A stretch of 44,204 nt of DNA from Thiomargarita sp. (lineage in GTDB: Bacteria; Pseudomonadota; Gammaproteobacteria; Beggiatoales; Beggiatoaceae), in the NCBI GenBank assembly GCA_020720115.1, contig DYPD01000011.1, positions 8,888 through 53,091 on the forward strand, given 5' to 3'. Under the pieces are notes generated by a model that saw nothing but the letters and a program-made list of their open reading frames with translations, had not been told where the DNA came from and ran no database searches. This document shows, one piece after another, positions 33,652-41,646 of this stretch. The translations under genes and the position numbers were made by a program. The number at the start of each line of letters is the position of its first letter. Within the stretch, counting starts at the first letter, position 1.

Positions 33652-35850
33652 ATGAACAAATATACCAGATACCAGGCGGGCGCGATCTTTACCTCGGCCT
33701 GTATGCTCCTGACCTGCAACACAGCCTGGGCCAGCCTCAGCGAAGAAGAAGCCAAGCTCGCCGAACTCAAAGCGATGGGCATGGAAGAATTAGGCGAAGT
33801 GGTAGTGCAGTTGGACGACGTATTTGACGTATTTGATGGTCTAATTAAAGGTAATAAGGTTAAAGTCGCCACTGGCGAGACCCAGGATGCTGCTAAGGCT
33901 CCCTCTGTCGCTAGCGTGATCACTGCGCAGGACATAGAGGCGATGGGGGCGCGGGATTTGGATGAGATTTTAGAGTCTGTGCCGGGTTTGCATGTGGGCA
34001 GAAGTTATTTACTCAATGCTCCGGTTTATTCTGTTCGCGGCATTTCTTCCGATGTTAATCCAGAAACTTTGTTTTTGGTGAATGGTATCCCGATCACCTC
34101 GCTGTATACAGGTAGCAGAAGCCTGCAATGGGGTGGGATGTCGGTAAATAACATTGCTCGTGTAGAAGTGATTCGCGGGCCAGGTTCAGCGGTATTCGGT
34201 GCCGATGCCTTTTCTGGCGTTATCAATATCATCACCAAGACCAAAGATGATATTGCGGGTACCGAAACCGGTGTGCGCGCTGGGAGTTTCGATACTTACG
34301 AAGCTTGGGCGCTGCACGGTGCCAACTACGGTGGTTTTGACGTGGCCCTGAGTCTGGAACACCAGACCACGGGCGGTTATAAGGAAATTATACAAGAAGA
34401 TGCCCAAACCCAGTATGACAAGGTATTTGGCACCCGCGCCTCATTGGCACCGGGATCAGTCGATGCCGAGCGTGATATTACCCAACTACGTGCCGACGTA
34501 TCCCGTGGTAACTGGCGCTTACGAACCGGCTATCACGGCGTGGATAATCTTGGTAATGGCGCGGGCTTGGCGCAGGCACTAGACCCTTCGGGACATTGGG
34601 CCTCCGACCGTTTCAATACGGATATAACCTGGCATGATCCACACTTGACCTCTTACTGGGACGTGACCGCACAAGCCAGTTATTTTTATGACGACCAACA
34701 ATCTATTGGAAATCAACTGTTGTTTCCGCCAGGCGCGTTCGGCGGTGCTTTCCCGCTCGGCTATATTGGTAACCCGGGATTTAAAGAGGAGCAGGCTCGT
34801 TTCGATTTGTTTGGCTTTTATTCTGGATTTAAAGGTCACTTATTACGCTTGGGAACTGGTTATTATTACGGAGATATGTATGAAGTGACAGAAATCAAGA
34901 ATTTTGGAACCAATCCAGACGGTGGTTTGATTTTACCCACGGAACTGGTAGATGTCAGTGATACGCCGTTTGTTTATACTCAGGAAGAAATGCGCAAAGC
35001 CTGGTACGCCAATATTCAGGACATTTGGCATATCAATGATGCCTGGGAACTCACCGCTGGTGTGCGTTATGACAGGTATTCCGATTTCGGCGGCACCCTC
35101 AATCCACGTGCGGCCTTGGTCTGGCAAATACAGCCGAAACTCACCGCTAAACTTTTGTACGGATCTGCATTTCGTTCCCCTTCTTTACAAGAGTCATACA
35201 ATATCAATAATCCAGTGGGGTTAGGTAACCCAAATCTTAAACCAGAAACCATCAAAACATGGGAGCTGGCGTTTGATTACTTGTTTCTGGAAAATTTGCA
35301 TGGGGAAATCAACTTTTTCCACTATGATATTAAAGATAAAATTCTATTAGAGTCTAATGCAAATGCTGGCACAGCCACCTTTTCTAACATAGGAGCGCAG
35401 ACTGGTGATGGCGTGGAACTAGAGCTGCGCTGGAAACCAACACTGCGCTCTAGTGTCCTGTTTAACTATGCTTTCCAGAAATCCACCGACCAGTTAAATA
35501 ACCACGATGTGGGTAATACGCCGACCCATCAGGTGTATTTGCGTGGCGATTACTTGCTGGCACCTAACTGGTTTCTGGATACTCAGGTAAATTGGGTAAT
35601 GGGACGTAAACGTTCTTTTGGCGATACGCGCCTAGCAATTGCTGATTACACCACGTTGGACTTAACTCTGCGCTACAAAGATATCAAGGATAAGCGTTGG
35701 AATGTGGCTTTCGGTGTGCGCAATCTGTTTGATGCTGACGTGCGCGAGCCGAGTTCGGGACCGGATTCTACGGGAATGATTAGTATTCCCTATGACATCC
35801 CAATGGCTGGGCGGAGCCTCTTTGTGGAAATGCGGTATCGGTTCAATTGA
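33652..35850 (+). CDS. TonB-dependent outer-membrane receptor
   Basis: 732 residues. ATG 33652 with a nearby GGAGGA is preferred over GTG 33622. A signal peptide ends near NTAWAS. An extra segment (MEELGEVVVQL) may hold a TonB box. The plug domain follows (PSVASVITAQDIEAMGARDLDEILESV in parts, then RGPGSAVFGADAFSGVINI). The beta barrel runs to the end, finishing with strand FVEMRYRFN and the terminal aromatic residue expected of outer-membrane barrels. Barrel motifs such as YGSAFRSPS and NPNLKPETIKTWELAFDY are typical. It takes up a siderophore, cobalamin or other ligand; specificity is unknown. Operon with the YfiR-like gene. Confidence 0.95.
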   Translation: MNKYTRYQAGAIFTSACMLLTCNTAWASLSEEEAKLAELKAMGMEELGEVVVQLDDVFDVFDGLIKGNKVKVATGETQDAAKAPSVASVITAQDIEAMGARDLDEILESVPGLHVGRSYLLNAPVYSVRGISSDVNPETLFLVNGIPITSLYTGSRSLQWGGMSVNNIARVEVIRGPGSAVFGADAFSGVINIITKTKDDIAGTETGVRAGSFDTYEAWALHGANYGGFDVALSLEHQTTGGYKEIIQEDAQTQYDKVFGTRASLAPGSVDAERDITQLRADVSRGNWRLRTGYHGVDNLGNGAGLAQALDPSGHWASDRFNTDITWHDPHLTSYWDVTAQASYFYDDQQSIGNQLLFPPGAFGGAFPLGYIGNPGFKEEQARFDLFGFYSGFKGHLLRLGTGYYYGDMYEVTEIKNFGTNPDGGLILPTELVDVSDTPFVYTQEEMRKAWYANIQDIWHINDAWELTAGVRYDRYSDFGGTLNPRAALVWQIQPKLTAKLLYGSAFRSPSLQESYNINNPVGLGNPNLKPETIKTWELAFDYLFLENLHGEINFFHYDIKDKILLESNANAGTATFSNIGAQTGDGVELELRWKPTLRSSVLFNYAFQKSTDQLNNHDVGNTPTHQVYLRGDYLLAPNWFLDTQVNWVMGRKRSFGDTRLAIADYTTLDLTLRYKDIKDKRWNVAFGVRNLFDADVREPSSGPDSTGMISIPYDIPMAGRSLFVEMRYRFN

Positions 35851-35861
35851 ACCGGGTGCTG

Positions 35862-35926
35862 GGTAGAGTGCGTTAGGCACGCACGTCTGTTGAGCCGTCT
35901 AAGTATTGCGCCGTACGCACTCTACC
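35862..35926. repeat. Palindromic element after the TonB receptor gene
   Basis: GGTAGAGTGCGT (35862-35873) and ACGCACTCTACC (35915-35926) are perfect 12-bp arms. The interior contains TGAGCCGTCTAAG (35891-35903), also present at 27251-27263 inside another imperfect palindrome. It may act as a terminator for the receptor gene, but there is no long U-tract; a dispersed palindromic repeat is likelier. Confidence 0.65.
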
Positions 35927-35980
35927 TGGTTTTATTGCCTCTTACTCATCCTCATTTTTGTTTAAACTTAGGGAATTTTT

Positions 35981-37006
35981 ATGTCACAAAAATCAGTCGG
36001 TATTATTGGAACGGGGCTTTATGTACCCGATGAAATTAGAACCAATGACTGGTTTAATAAACTAAGTCCACGGTCTCTGGATAGAATTTTTGATCAAGCA
36101 GGCGTAAAGGAGAGAAGAGTTTGCGCGCAAAATGAACTTGCTTCAGATATGGAGGCTAAGGCGTTATTAGCCGCCGTGGAAAACGCGGGTATCAGCATTG
36201 GTGATGTAGAAATGATGTTTGCTGGCTCAACCCTCAATGATCAACCTCAACCAGGTAATGCCTCTGCTTTACATCATAAAGTTGGCGCCAATAAAAATAC
36301 TGGCTCTATGAATGTAGAAACCGCCTGCGCTTCTTTACTTTCGCAGATCACTGTTGCCTATAGTATGATTGCCGCTGGGTTGTATAAAACCGTCGCTTGT
36401 GTTGTTTCTGTAAATTGGACTAAAACAGCAGATCTCACAGACAGAAGTTGTATGTTTATGGGTGATGGAGCAGCCGCTGTCATTATGCAGCCAGTGAGCG
36501 CAGGAAAAGGCATATTGGGAATACATTTAGAAACGCATGGACAACATCATCTTGGGGTAGGCATTAATTTTCGTCTGCCTAGAGCCTATATTGAGGAATA
36601 TCAAGCGGCAGACTATCTACATGGTGGACGGGAGCAAATGTATTTTTATATGGACAAGAATCATGAAGGCTTTAGAGAAATTGGCGCTGCGGGACCTACT
36701 ATAATGCCAGAAATCTCTAAAAAAGCTTTGGCAAAAGCAGGTTACACTACGGCAGACATTGATTTTTTCATACCGCATAATCCCTCTAAAATTTTGACGA
36801 ATGCATGGCGGGAAGGTTTAGGCGTTGCTCCTGAAAAAATGCACACTACCATTGAAAAATATGGCAATATGAGTGCAGCTTCCATTGGGGCCAATCTGCA
36901 TGAGTGCAATATTTATAATAAACTGAAGGATGGCGACCTTGTGGTAATGTGCGCCCCAGGGGCTGGTTATCAGTATGCAGCAGTTGTATTAAGATGGGGC
37001 AAATAG
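35981..37006 (+). CDS. Beta-ketoacyl-ACP synthase III-like condensing enzyme
   Basis: 341 residues. The KAS III catalytic triad is complete: Cys116 in VETACASLL, His266 in IPHNPSK and Asn296 in YGNMSAASIG. GDGAAAV and the end GAGYQYAAVVLRWGK also match the family. FabH primes fatty acid synthesis with acetyl-CoA, while relatives such as DarB, PqsD and CerJ act in secondary metabolism. The adjacent dehydrogenase and O-methyltransferase, and the lack of fabD, fabG or acpP, favour a secondary role. AGGGAA lies upstream of the ATG. More AT-rich than the receptor gene. Confidence 0.9.
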   Translation: MSQKSVGIIGTGLYVPDEIRTNDWFNKLSPRSLDRIFDQAGVKERRVCAQNELASDMEAKALLAAVENAGISIGDVEMMFAGSTLNDQPQPGNASALHHKVGANKNTGSMNVETACASLLSQITVAYSMIAAGLYKTVACVVSVNWTKTADLTDRSCMFMGDGAAAVIMQPVSAGKGILGIHLETHGQHHLGVGINFRLPRAYIEEYQAADYLHGGREQMYFYMDKNHEGFREIGAAGPTIMPEISKKALAKAGYTTADIDFFIPHNPSKILTNAWREGLGVAPEKMHTTIEKYGNMSAASIGANLHECNIYNKLKDGDLVVMCAPGAGYQYAAVVLRWGK

Positions 37007-37088
37007 CGATGAGCGCATCTTTATTATTGCGCCTACGCGCTATTCCGACTCACGCATTCTGTACCCCGTAACAAGTAGAGAGGAGATT

Positions 37089-37814
37089 ATGGAAAAAGTC
37101 GCATTAGTAACAGGTGGAAATTCTGGTATTGGTTACGCAACAGCCAAACTCTTGAAAGCGAAGGGGTATGATGTCTATATTTCCGGTCGCAATGCAGATA
37201 GAGTCCAACAAGCTGCTGTAGAGTTAGATGTTAAATCGGTAGTAGCTGATATGTCTAATTCAAGTGATGTTGAACAGTTGTCAGCCATTTTTTTAGAAGA
37301 TGGCTTGGATATACTTGTGAACAATGCAGGTATCGCAAATCTTGCCCCTCTAGAAAGAATTACGCATGAGGTATTTCTTGAAATTTTTAATACAAATGTC
37401 TGGGGAGTACTGCAATTAATTAAGGAACTGCTTCCTGCCTTAGAAAGGAGAGCAGGTAGCAGCATAACAAATATTTCTTCCGCTATTACCTGTAAAGGTG
37501 TTCCTGGTTTATCTCTGTATGCTGCTACAAAGGGTTCAGTAGAGGCATTAACTAAAACACTTGCTATTGAGTTGGCACCTAAGAATATTCGGGTTAATGC
37601 GGTCACTCCAGGTGCCATTGACACACCAATTTTTGGTAAGTTGGGTATAAAACCAGAGAATTTCCCAGAAGAACTTAAACAAGCATTTGCGGGGATACCA
37701 TTAAAGCGCACAGGAACCTCTGAAGAAGTTGCTCAGGTTATTGTAGCCCAGCTTGAATCCACTTATGTGACAGGCGCTATTTGGGCGGTAGATGGTGGTG
37801 TCAGTATTGCGTAA
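37089..37814 (+). CDS. Short-chain dehydrogenase/reductase, FabG-like
   Basis: 241 residues, classical SDR. The nucleotide-binding motif is TGGNSGIG (8-15), NNAG lies at 78-81, the catalytic Ser is at about 130-131, and Tyr144 with Lys148 form YAATK. The C-terminal PGAIDTP and AIWAVDGGVS are typical. It probably reduces a keto group of the ketosynthase product with NAD(P)H. GAGAGGAG lies before the ATG. It follows the ketosynthase gene by 82 bp and precedes the methyltransferase by 25 bp in the same direction. Confidence 0.93.
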   Translation: MEKVALVTGGNSGIGYATAKLLKAKGYDVYISGRNADRVQQAAVELDVKSVVADMSNSSDVEQLSAIFLEDGLDILVNNAGIANLAPLERITHEVFLEIFNTNVWGVLQLIKELLPALERRAGSSITNISSAITCKGVPGLSLYAATKGSVEALTKTLAIELAPKNIRVNAVTPGAIDTPIFGKLGIKPENFPEELKQAFAGIPLKRTGTSEEVAQVIVAQLESTYVTGAIWAVDGGVSIA

Positions 37815-37839
37815 TTTTAGAAAAAATGGAGTATAACGA

Positions 37840-38823
37840 ATGCTAATTCCCAATAAAACCACAGACAAAATGCTCAGAGCTTTTAATGACACCTTGGCAT
37901 TATTATTTGCTCATGAGGCGGGATTTTTTAAGGTCTTGAGTGAACACAGTGCGTTATCAGAAGCTGATCTGTCAAAACAGATACTCGTTCCACAACGTAG
38001 TGTTTCTGCGTTAGTTTCTCTGTTTGCTGCTCAATTGCCCCCCTCTCGTTGAAAAAGATGAAAACGGCAAAGTGTCTTTGGCGGAAGAAGCCAGAATATA
38101 CCTGACCCCTGACAGTCCGTTGTTTATGGGTGGTTTTATTGATTTTATCAATAAAAACAAAGACGCCTTTCAGCCAGATGCTTTTTCTATACAAATGCGG
38201 GAAGATGAACCGCACCGCCCGATGTTCGCAGAAGATAAAATTTTCAATCGACAAATGATTGCTGCCATGAATGCAAAAAGCATCGGCCCTGCTTCTGTTT
38301 GGGCAAACAATATTGACCTTAGTGGTTATACACATTTTCTGGATATTGGTGGTGGCTCTGGGGTCTTCTCGAAAAACCTGTTAAATGTACATCCTCACAT
38401 GAAAGCAACTGTGTTTGAATTGCCTTACATCCTGAAATAACACAGGAATTCATCAAAGATACGGCAGTTAAAACGATTTCTGGTAGTTTTTGGAATGATA
38501 ACTACCCTACTGCGGATGTTCATTTTTATTCGGATATTTTTCACGATTATGCAGATGACGATTGTGCCACGCTTGCAAACAAGAGTTTCAACTCGTTACC
38601 GAAAGGTGGGCGTGTTATTCTGCATGAATTAACTTTTAATAATCCAAAAACTGCGCCTCTCAGTGCGGCTGTTTATAACTTTTCGGTGATTCGCTGGACG
38701 CATGGTAGACAGTATTCACAAAGTGAATTAACCGATTTTCTAAAAAATGCGGGCTTTTCCCAAGTAGAATGTATTGCCACAGGCTATTTGGATTGGATGT
38801 TAGTGACGGGTGTAAAATTATAG
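37840..38823 (+). pseudogene. O-methyltransferase (Methyltransf_2 type) split by two compensating frameshifts
   Basis: Three pieces in frames 1, 2 and 1 read as one protein of about 327 residues, the normal length for this family. Piece 1 (from ATG 37840) is the winged-helix dimerisation domain. The frame changes at a six-C run (38039-38044), where one C fewer restores QLPPLVEKD. Piece 2 has the SAM motif FLDIGGGSGVFSK. The frame shifts back near 38430, where one missing base interrupts FELPYI and PEITQEF. Piece 3 has FHDYADDDC with the likely catalytic His, then LPKGGRVILHE, and ends at 38823. The two changes cancel in phase. Either the gene is recently broken or the assembly has two indel errors. 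Confidence 0.88.
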
Positions 38824-38892
38824 CCTACTATTAAATTACACAGCAGGTATGTGCTCATGCTAGGGATACTTTCTCCAGAGGGGTATAATATG

Positions 38893-39022
38893 CTTGTTGC
38901 GGTCAATAAAATCAATGACTTGCTCAATATCCCGCTACCAATAAAATCAACAAGTTAAATAAAAATAAATATGACATTAAATCATAAGATGCTGTTTTTA
39001 ATGTTTTTATAGTTGCAACAAG
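38893..39022. repeat. Diverged short inverted-repeat element, related to the one at 40526-40687
   Basis: CTTGTTGC (38893-38900) and GCAACAAG (39015-39022) bound about 130 bp of AT-rich non-coding DNA. The left end continues as GGTCAATAAAA, similar to the left end of the 40526 element (CCTATAAAA). The sequence before (38824-38892) and after (39023-39119) it shows no gene; the short reading frames there are not supported. Confidence 0.5.
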
Positions 39023-39119
39023 TTTAATTCTCTTGGATTGAGCTATATAGTGGATGCCCGTGTAACCGATGTAGTAGGATGCCCTTGCTTTGGTTAGGAT
39101 ACCTATAAAGGAAAACAGC

Positions 39120-39560
39120 ATGAATGCAACAATCGCACAACACGATCAGGACTTTTATACCTGGGCTAAGCAGAACGCGCAGCTCTTGCGTAGCGGCCAA
39201 GTGGAAAGAGCCGACTGGAAGCATATCGCAGAGGAGCTGGAGGACATGAGCGGAAGCCGAGAAAGCGAACTGGAAAGTCGGTTAGGTGTCCTACTGGCTC
39301 ACCTGTTGAAGTGGGTCTATCAGCGCGACTACCGAGGTAAAAGCTGGATAGCGACAATCAGGGAACAGCGCCGCAGAGTCAAGCGACTGCTCAAGAAAAA
39401 CCCTGGGATAAAAAACTATCTGCAAGAGGCTTTTGAGAATGCATACGGAGACGGCAGACTGATAGCTATGCGCGAAACAGGAATGGAAGAAGAAACTTTC
39501 CCAGAAGAAAGTCCCTTCAGTATACAACAAACCCTGGACGATGACTTCTGGCCGGAGTGA
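39120..39560 (+). CDS. DUF29 family protein
   Basis: 146 residues from ATG 39120, seven bases after AAAGGA. The family blocks are DFYTWAKQNAQLLRSG at the start, DWKHIAEELEDM, and LLAHLLKWVYQ followed by a basic helix RRVKRLLKKNP; it ends PFSIQQTLDDDFWPE. DUF29 proteins are common in cyanobacteria and in filamentous sulfur bacteria, often in many copies, with no established function. Mostly helical, no signal peptide. It stands alone between two repeat elements. Confidence 0.9.
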   Translation: MNATIAQHDQDFYTWAKQNAQLLRSGQVERADWKHIAEELEDMSGSRESELESRLGVLLAHLLKWVYQRDYRGKSWIATIREQRRRVKRLLKKNPGIKNYLQEAFENAYGDGRLIAMRETGMEEETFPEESPFSIQQTLDDDFWPE

Positions 39561-39604
39561 AGCGGACTGAGTAGCCACCCCGCTATAAACGGTATATAGC
39601 AAGC

Positions 39605-39744
39605 GTAGGGTGCGCTGAGCGTCTTTTTGCGAAGCGCATCAATTGAGAAATGCAATAGCTGGGGAATAACTCGAATGACGCGCTTCGTACCTCAGCGCAT
39701 CCTGCAATTAGCCCGCGTAGTTTCTTTATCGTCCCCACGCTCCA
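39605..39744. repeat. Dispersed inverted-repeat element, copy 1 (complete)
   Basis: GTAGGGTGCGCTGAG (39605-39619) and CTCAGCGCATCCTGC (39691-39705) are inverted ends. Between them lies GTCTTTTTGCGAAGCGCATC and AATAGCTGGGGAATAAC, shared with copies at 40709, 41523 and (partly) 43736. A tail AATTAGCCCGCGTAG to 39744 is also shared with copy 2. It is non-coding and lies after the DUF29 gene. Confidence 0.9.
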
Positions 39745-39770
39745 TATACCGTGAAAGACCAGTAGGGTGG

Positions 39771-39796
39771 GTGGGCAACATCTTTTCGTTGTCCAC
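39771..39796. repeat. REP-like hairpin
   Basis: GTGGGCAAC (39771-39779) and GTTGTCCAC (39788-39796) pair with one G-T, around loop ATCTTTTC. Isolated palindromes of this type are dispersed in many proteobacterial genomes. The rest of the gap 39561-39874 is copy 1 of the dispersed element and shows no gene. Confidence 0.6.
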
Positions 39797-39874
39797 CATT
39801 TCTATTTTTCCTCTGACACCGATCCAGCGGTGTCACGCATCCGGCGGCGAGTCGTTTCCGCTGGTTCCCAAGTT

Positions 39875-40102
39875 ATGGAACACACAAGCATGTTACAGAC
39901 ATTAGAAGCAACCATAGACAGCCGTGGAAGACTTAAATTTCACGAACATGTCAGCCTGTGCGATAATCAACGAGTGTTGGTGACATTCCTCAAGGATGCG
40001 CCACATATTCCTATCGCGCAAGATTATGCACAACTGATGCAACGTCTCGCCTATGTCAAAGTCGGTAAACGCTTCAGCCGGGACGAATTGAATGAACGAT
40101 AA
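39875..40102 (+). CDS. Antitoxin of a VapBC-like module
   Basis: About 70-75 residues, starting at ATG 39875 or 39890. It reads MLQTLEATIDSRGRLKFHE, a swapped-hairpin-like N terminus that resembles small antitoxins, followed by a short helical C terminus (DYAQLMQRLAYVKVGKRF). The stop overlaps the start of the PIN toxin gene (ATG 40091), the normal coupling in toxin-antitoxin pairs. A DNA-binding and toxin-neutralising role is inferred from this pairing; I do not recognise a finer family. Confidence 0.65.
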   Translation: MEHTSMLQTLEATIDSRGRLKFHEHVSLCDNQRVLVTFLKDAPHIPIAQDYAQLMQRLAYVKVGKRFSRDELNER

Positions 40103-40527
40103 AATATTCCTTGATACCAATGTGCTGATTTACTCTTTCGACAAAGATGCGCCGGGCAAACAGGCAATCGTGCGACATTATTCAGGCAGCACTGGCTGAC
40201 GGCAACTGCGTCATCAGTTCGCAAGTGGTACAGGAGTTTCTGAATGTCGCTACACGGAAATTCGCTGAACCCTTATCGGTGGATGATTGCCTGGTTTACT
40301 TAAATTCCGTTTTGGCGCTACTTTGCCAGATATTTGCAAGTATCCCGCTGTACAAAAGAACTTTAGAACTAAGAAAGCAATACAATTACAGTTTATATGA
40401 CTCATTGGTTATAGCCGCCGCGCTTGAAGCACAGTGTACACTGTTGTATTCGGAAGATTTGCAGGATTGGCAGAAAATCGGTGAATTGAGGATTGTGAAT
40501 CCGTTTAATGGACGTAATAATCAATAG
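40091..40527 (+). pseudogene. PIN-domain toxin VapC, frameshifted
   Basis: The gene starts at ATG 40091 with IFLDTNVLIYSFDKD, carrying the first PIN acidic residue. After about 25 codons the frame meets a stop, while the rest of the domain continues in another frame from about 40165: DIIQAALADGNCVISSQ, VQEFLNVA (acidic Glu), and YDSLVIAAAL with LYSEDLQDW (the last acidic pair). A one-base loss near 40165-40175 would explain this. PIN toxins are ribonucleases; the broken gene should be inactive unless this is a sequencing error. The stop codon TAG lies on the edge of an inverted-repeat element. Confidence 0.85.
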
Positions 40528-40687
40528 ACTTGTTGCGCCTATAAAACAAGAAAAATCAATGTCTTATAAAAAGTGCTTTGGCTTGATGACTATGAAAAAT
40601 CAATGGCTTAGCTGAAATCTGAAAAATTTGGAGTCAGCTATATTCTCGAACTCCGCATTTTTACTGGATTTATGTCGCAACAAGTCT
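40526..40687. repeat. 162-bp MITE-like element with perfect 12-bp terminal inverted repeats
   Basis: AGACTTGTTGCG (40526-40537) and CGCAACAAGTCT (40676-40687) are exact inverted copies, each preceded or followed by the T/A of a TA dinucleotide. No coding capacity. The element supplies the TAG stop of the broken vapC gene. A diverged relative is at 38893-39022. Confidence 0.8.
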
Positions 40688-40708
40688 AATAGCCAAACCG
40701 AAGAGTCC

Positions 40709-40827
40709 GTAGGATGTGCTGAGCGTCTTTTTGGGAAGCGCATCAATCGAGAAGTGTAATAGCTGGGGAATAACCTCAGCGCATCCTACAATTAGCCCGC
40801 GTAGCTTCTTTTTCGTCCCACGCTCCA
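40709..40827. repeat. Dispersed inverted-repeat element, copy 2 (complete)
   Basis: GTAGGATGTGCTGAG (40709-40723) and CTCAGCGCATCCTAC (40775-40789) are inverted ends with one mismatch. The interior and the tail AATTAGCCCGCGTAG match copy 1; copy 2 lacks a short stretch found before the right end of copy 1. The rest of the gap to 40918 holds only a small hairpin. Confidence 0.9.
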
Positions 40828-40849
40828 GTTCACTCCCCCCATGCAAAAA

Positions 40850-40875
40850 CCTGACAGGTCTTGAAGACCTGCCAG
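40850..40875 (+). repeat. Palindromic hairpin upstream of the second VapBC module
   Basis: CTGACAGGTCT (40851-40861) pairs with AGACCTGCCAG (40865-40875) with one mismatch and a tiny loop. It is followed by ATTTGGGGCGGGG and lies about 45 bp before the antitoxin start. Part of it (CCTGCCAGATTT) resembles the terminator stem at 43671. It may be a dispersed palindrome rather than a control element. Confidence 0.5.
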
Positions 40876-40918
40876 ATTTGGGGCGGGGTCTGAACGCTTA
40901 CGAATGAGGATGACCGTT

Positions 40919-41140
40919 ATGCACTCCAACATGCAAGCTATCAGTCAACTGGCACGCCACCTGCCGCCGCTGGCGCAAGCGGAATTATTGGATTTCGCGC
41001 AATTTCTTGCTGCCAAATACCGTACCGAGCCATGGCAACCAAACGCACGGGTTTTGCAAGCCGGGAAACGCCTCGCCGAACTGGGCGGCACACAGCCGCA
41101 ACTCGAACCTGTTCCGCGCCGCCGGGAGGAAACCGCATGA
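40919..41140 (+). CDS. vapB: VapB-like antitoxin (DUF2281 type)
   Basis: 73 residues. ATG 40919 is preferred because AGGA lies eight bases upstream; in-frame ATGs at 40904 and 40910 are alternatives. The N terminus (ARHLPPLAQAELLDFAQFLA) is the leucine/alanine-rich helix of DUF2281-type antitoxins, and the C terminus is a flexible Pro/Arg-rich tail that would wrap the toxin. Its stop overlaps the toxin start (ATGA). Expected to bind and neutralise the VapC next to it and to repress its own promoter. Confidence 0.75.
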   Translation: MHSNMQAISQLARHLPPLAQAELLDFAQFLAAKYRTEPWQPNARVLQAGKRLAELGGTQPQLEPVPRRREETA

Positions 41141-41526
41141 TCCTGGTGGATACTTCGGTGTGGATAGACCATTTTCGCGAGCATCTTCCACCGCTGGCCG
41201 GATTGCTGCAAACCGGTCAGGTTTTGTCGCATCCGCTGATTATCGGTGAGCTTGCTTGTGGCAACCTCCACGACTGGCAAGCCGTGCTGGAATTGCTGGA
41301 CGAATTGCCGACCACCGCCGAAGTGGAACATCCCGAGGTACTGGCTTTTATCGAACAACATCGGCTGATGGGGCGCGGCGTCGGCATCGTGGATGTCACT
41401 TTGTTGGCCTCGGCGCGGCAGGTCGGCGTGCCGTTATGGACGCGGGACAAGCGCCTATGTGCTGTCGCGCAAGGACTCGGTTTGCTGGCTACGCTGGAAT
41501 ATCCCGGCACGATTGAGCAAGCGTAG
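41137..41526 (+). CDS. vapC: PIN-domain ribonuclease toxin VapC
   Basis: 129 residues, intact. ATG 41137 overlaps the antitoxin stop and has GGGAGG upstream. PIN acidic residues are Asp5 in ILVDTSVWIDHF, Glu in IIGELACGN, Asp in GIVDVTLLAS and Asp in LWTRDKRL. VapC toxins cut RNA, often initiator tRNA or rRNA. Much more GC-rich than the neighbouring broken module, which suggests separate acquisition. The stop codon TAG is contributed by the first bases of dispersed repeat copy 3. Confidence 0.92.
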   Translation: MILVDTSVWIDHFREHLPPLAGLLQTGQVLSHPLIIGELACGNLHDWQAVLELLDELPTTAEVEHPEVLAFIEQHRLMGRGVGIVDVTLLASARQVGVPLWTRDKRLCAVAQGLGLLATLEYPGTIEQA

Positions 41527-41611
41527 GATGCGCTGAGCGTCTTTTTGCGGCACGTCCTGAGCCTGTCTAATGAAGCGCATCAATCGAGAAATGTAATAGC
41601 TGGGGAATAAG
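41523..41611. repeat. Dispersed inverted-repeat element, copy 3 (right end missing)
   Basis: It begins GTAGGATGCGCTGAG at 41523, inside the vapC stop codon, and continues to AATAGCTGGGGAATAA. About 22 bases, GCACGTCCTGAGCCTGTCTA and two more, are inserted in the middle relative to copies 1 and 2. The right inverted end is absent. The rest of the gap 41612-41859 holds the palindrome at 41647-41680 and no other recognised feature. Confidence 0.85.
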
Positions 41612-41646
41612 CTCTTGGTAGAAACCAATCTGGCATGACCTTTTGC

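Noticed and set aside
38850-39060. A small gene starting at ATG 38890
   Set aside because: It would be about 22 codons, it lies across the end of an inverted-repeat element, and there is no related family that I recognise.
39767-39889. N-terminal extension of the first antitoxin gene back to 39767
   Set aside because: The extension runs through a REP-like hairpin and reads as low-quality sequence; ATG 39875 or 39890 gives a normal antitoxin length.
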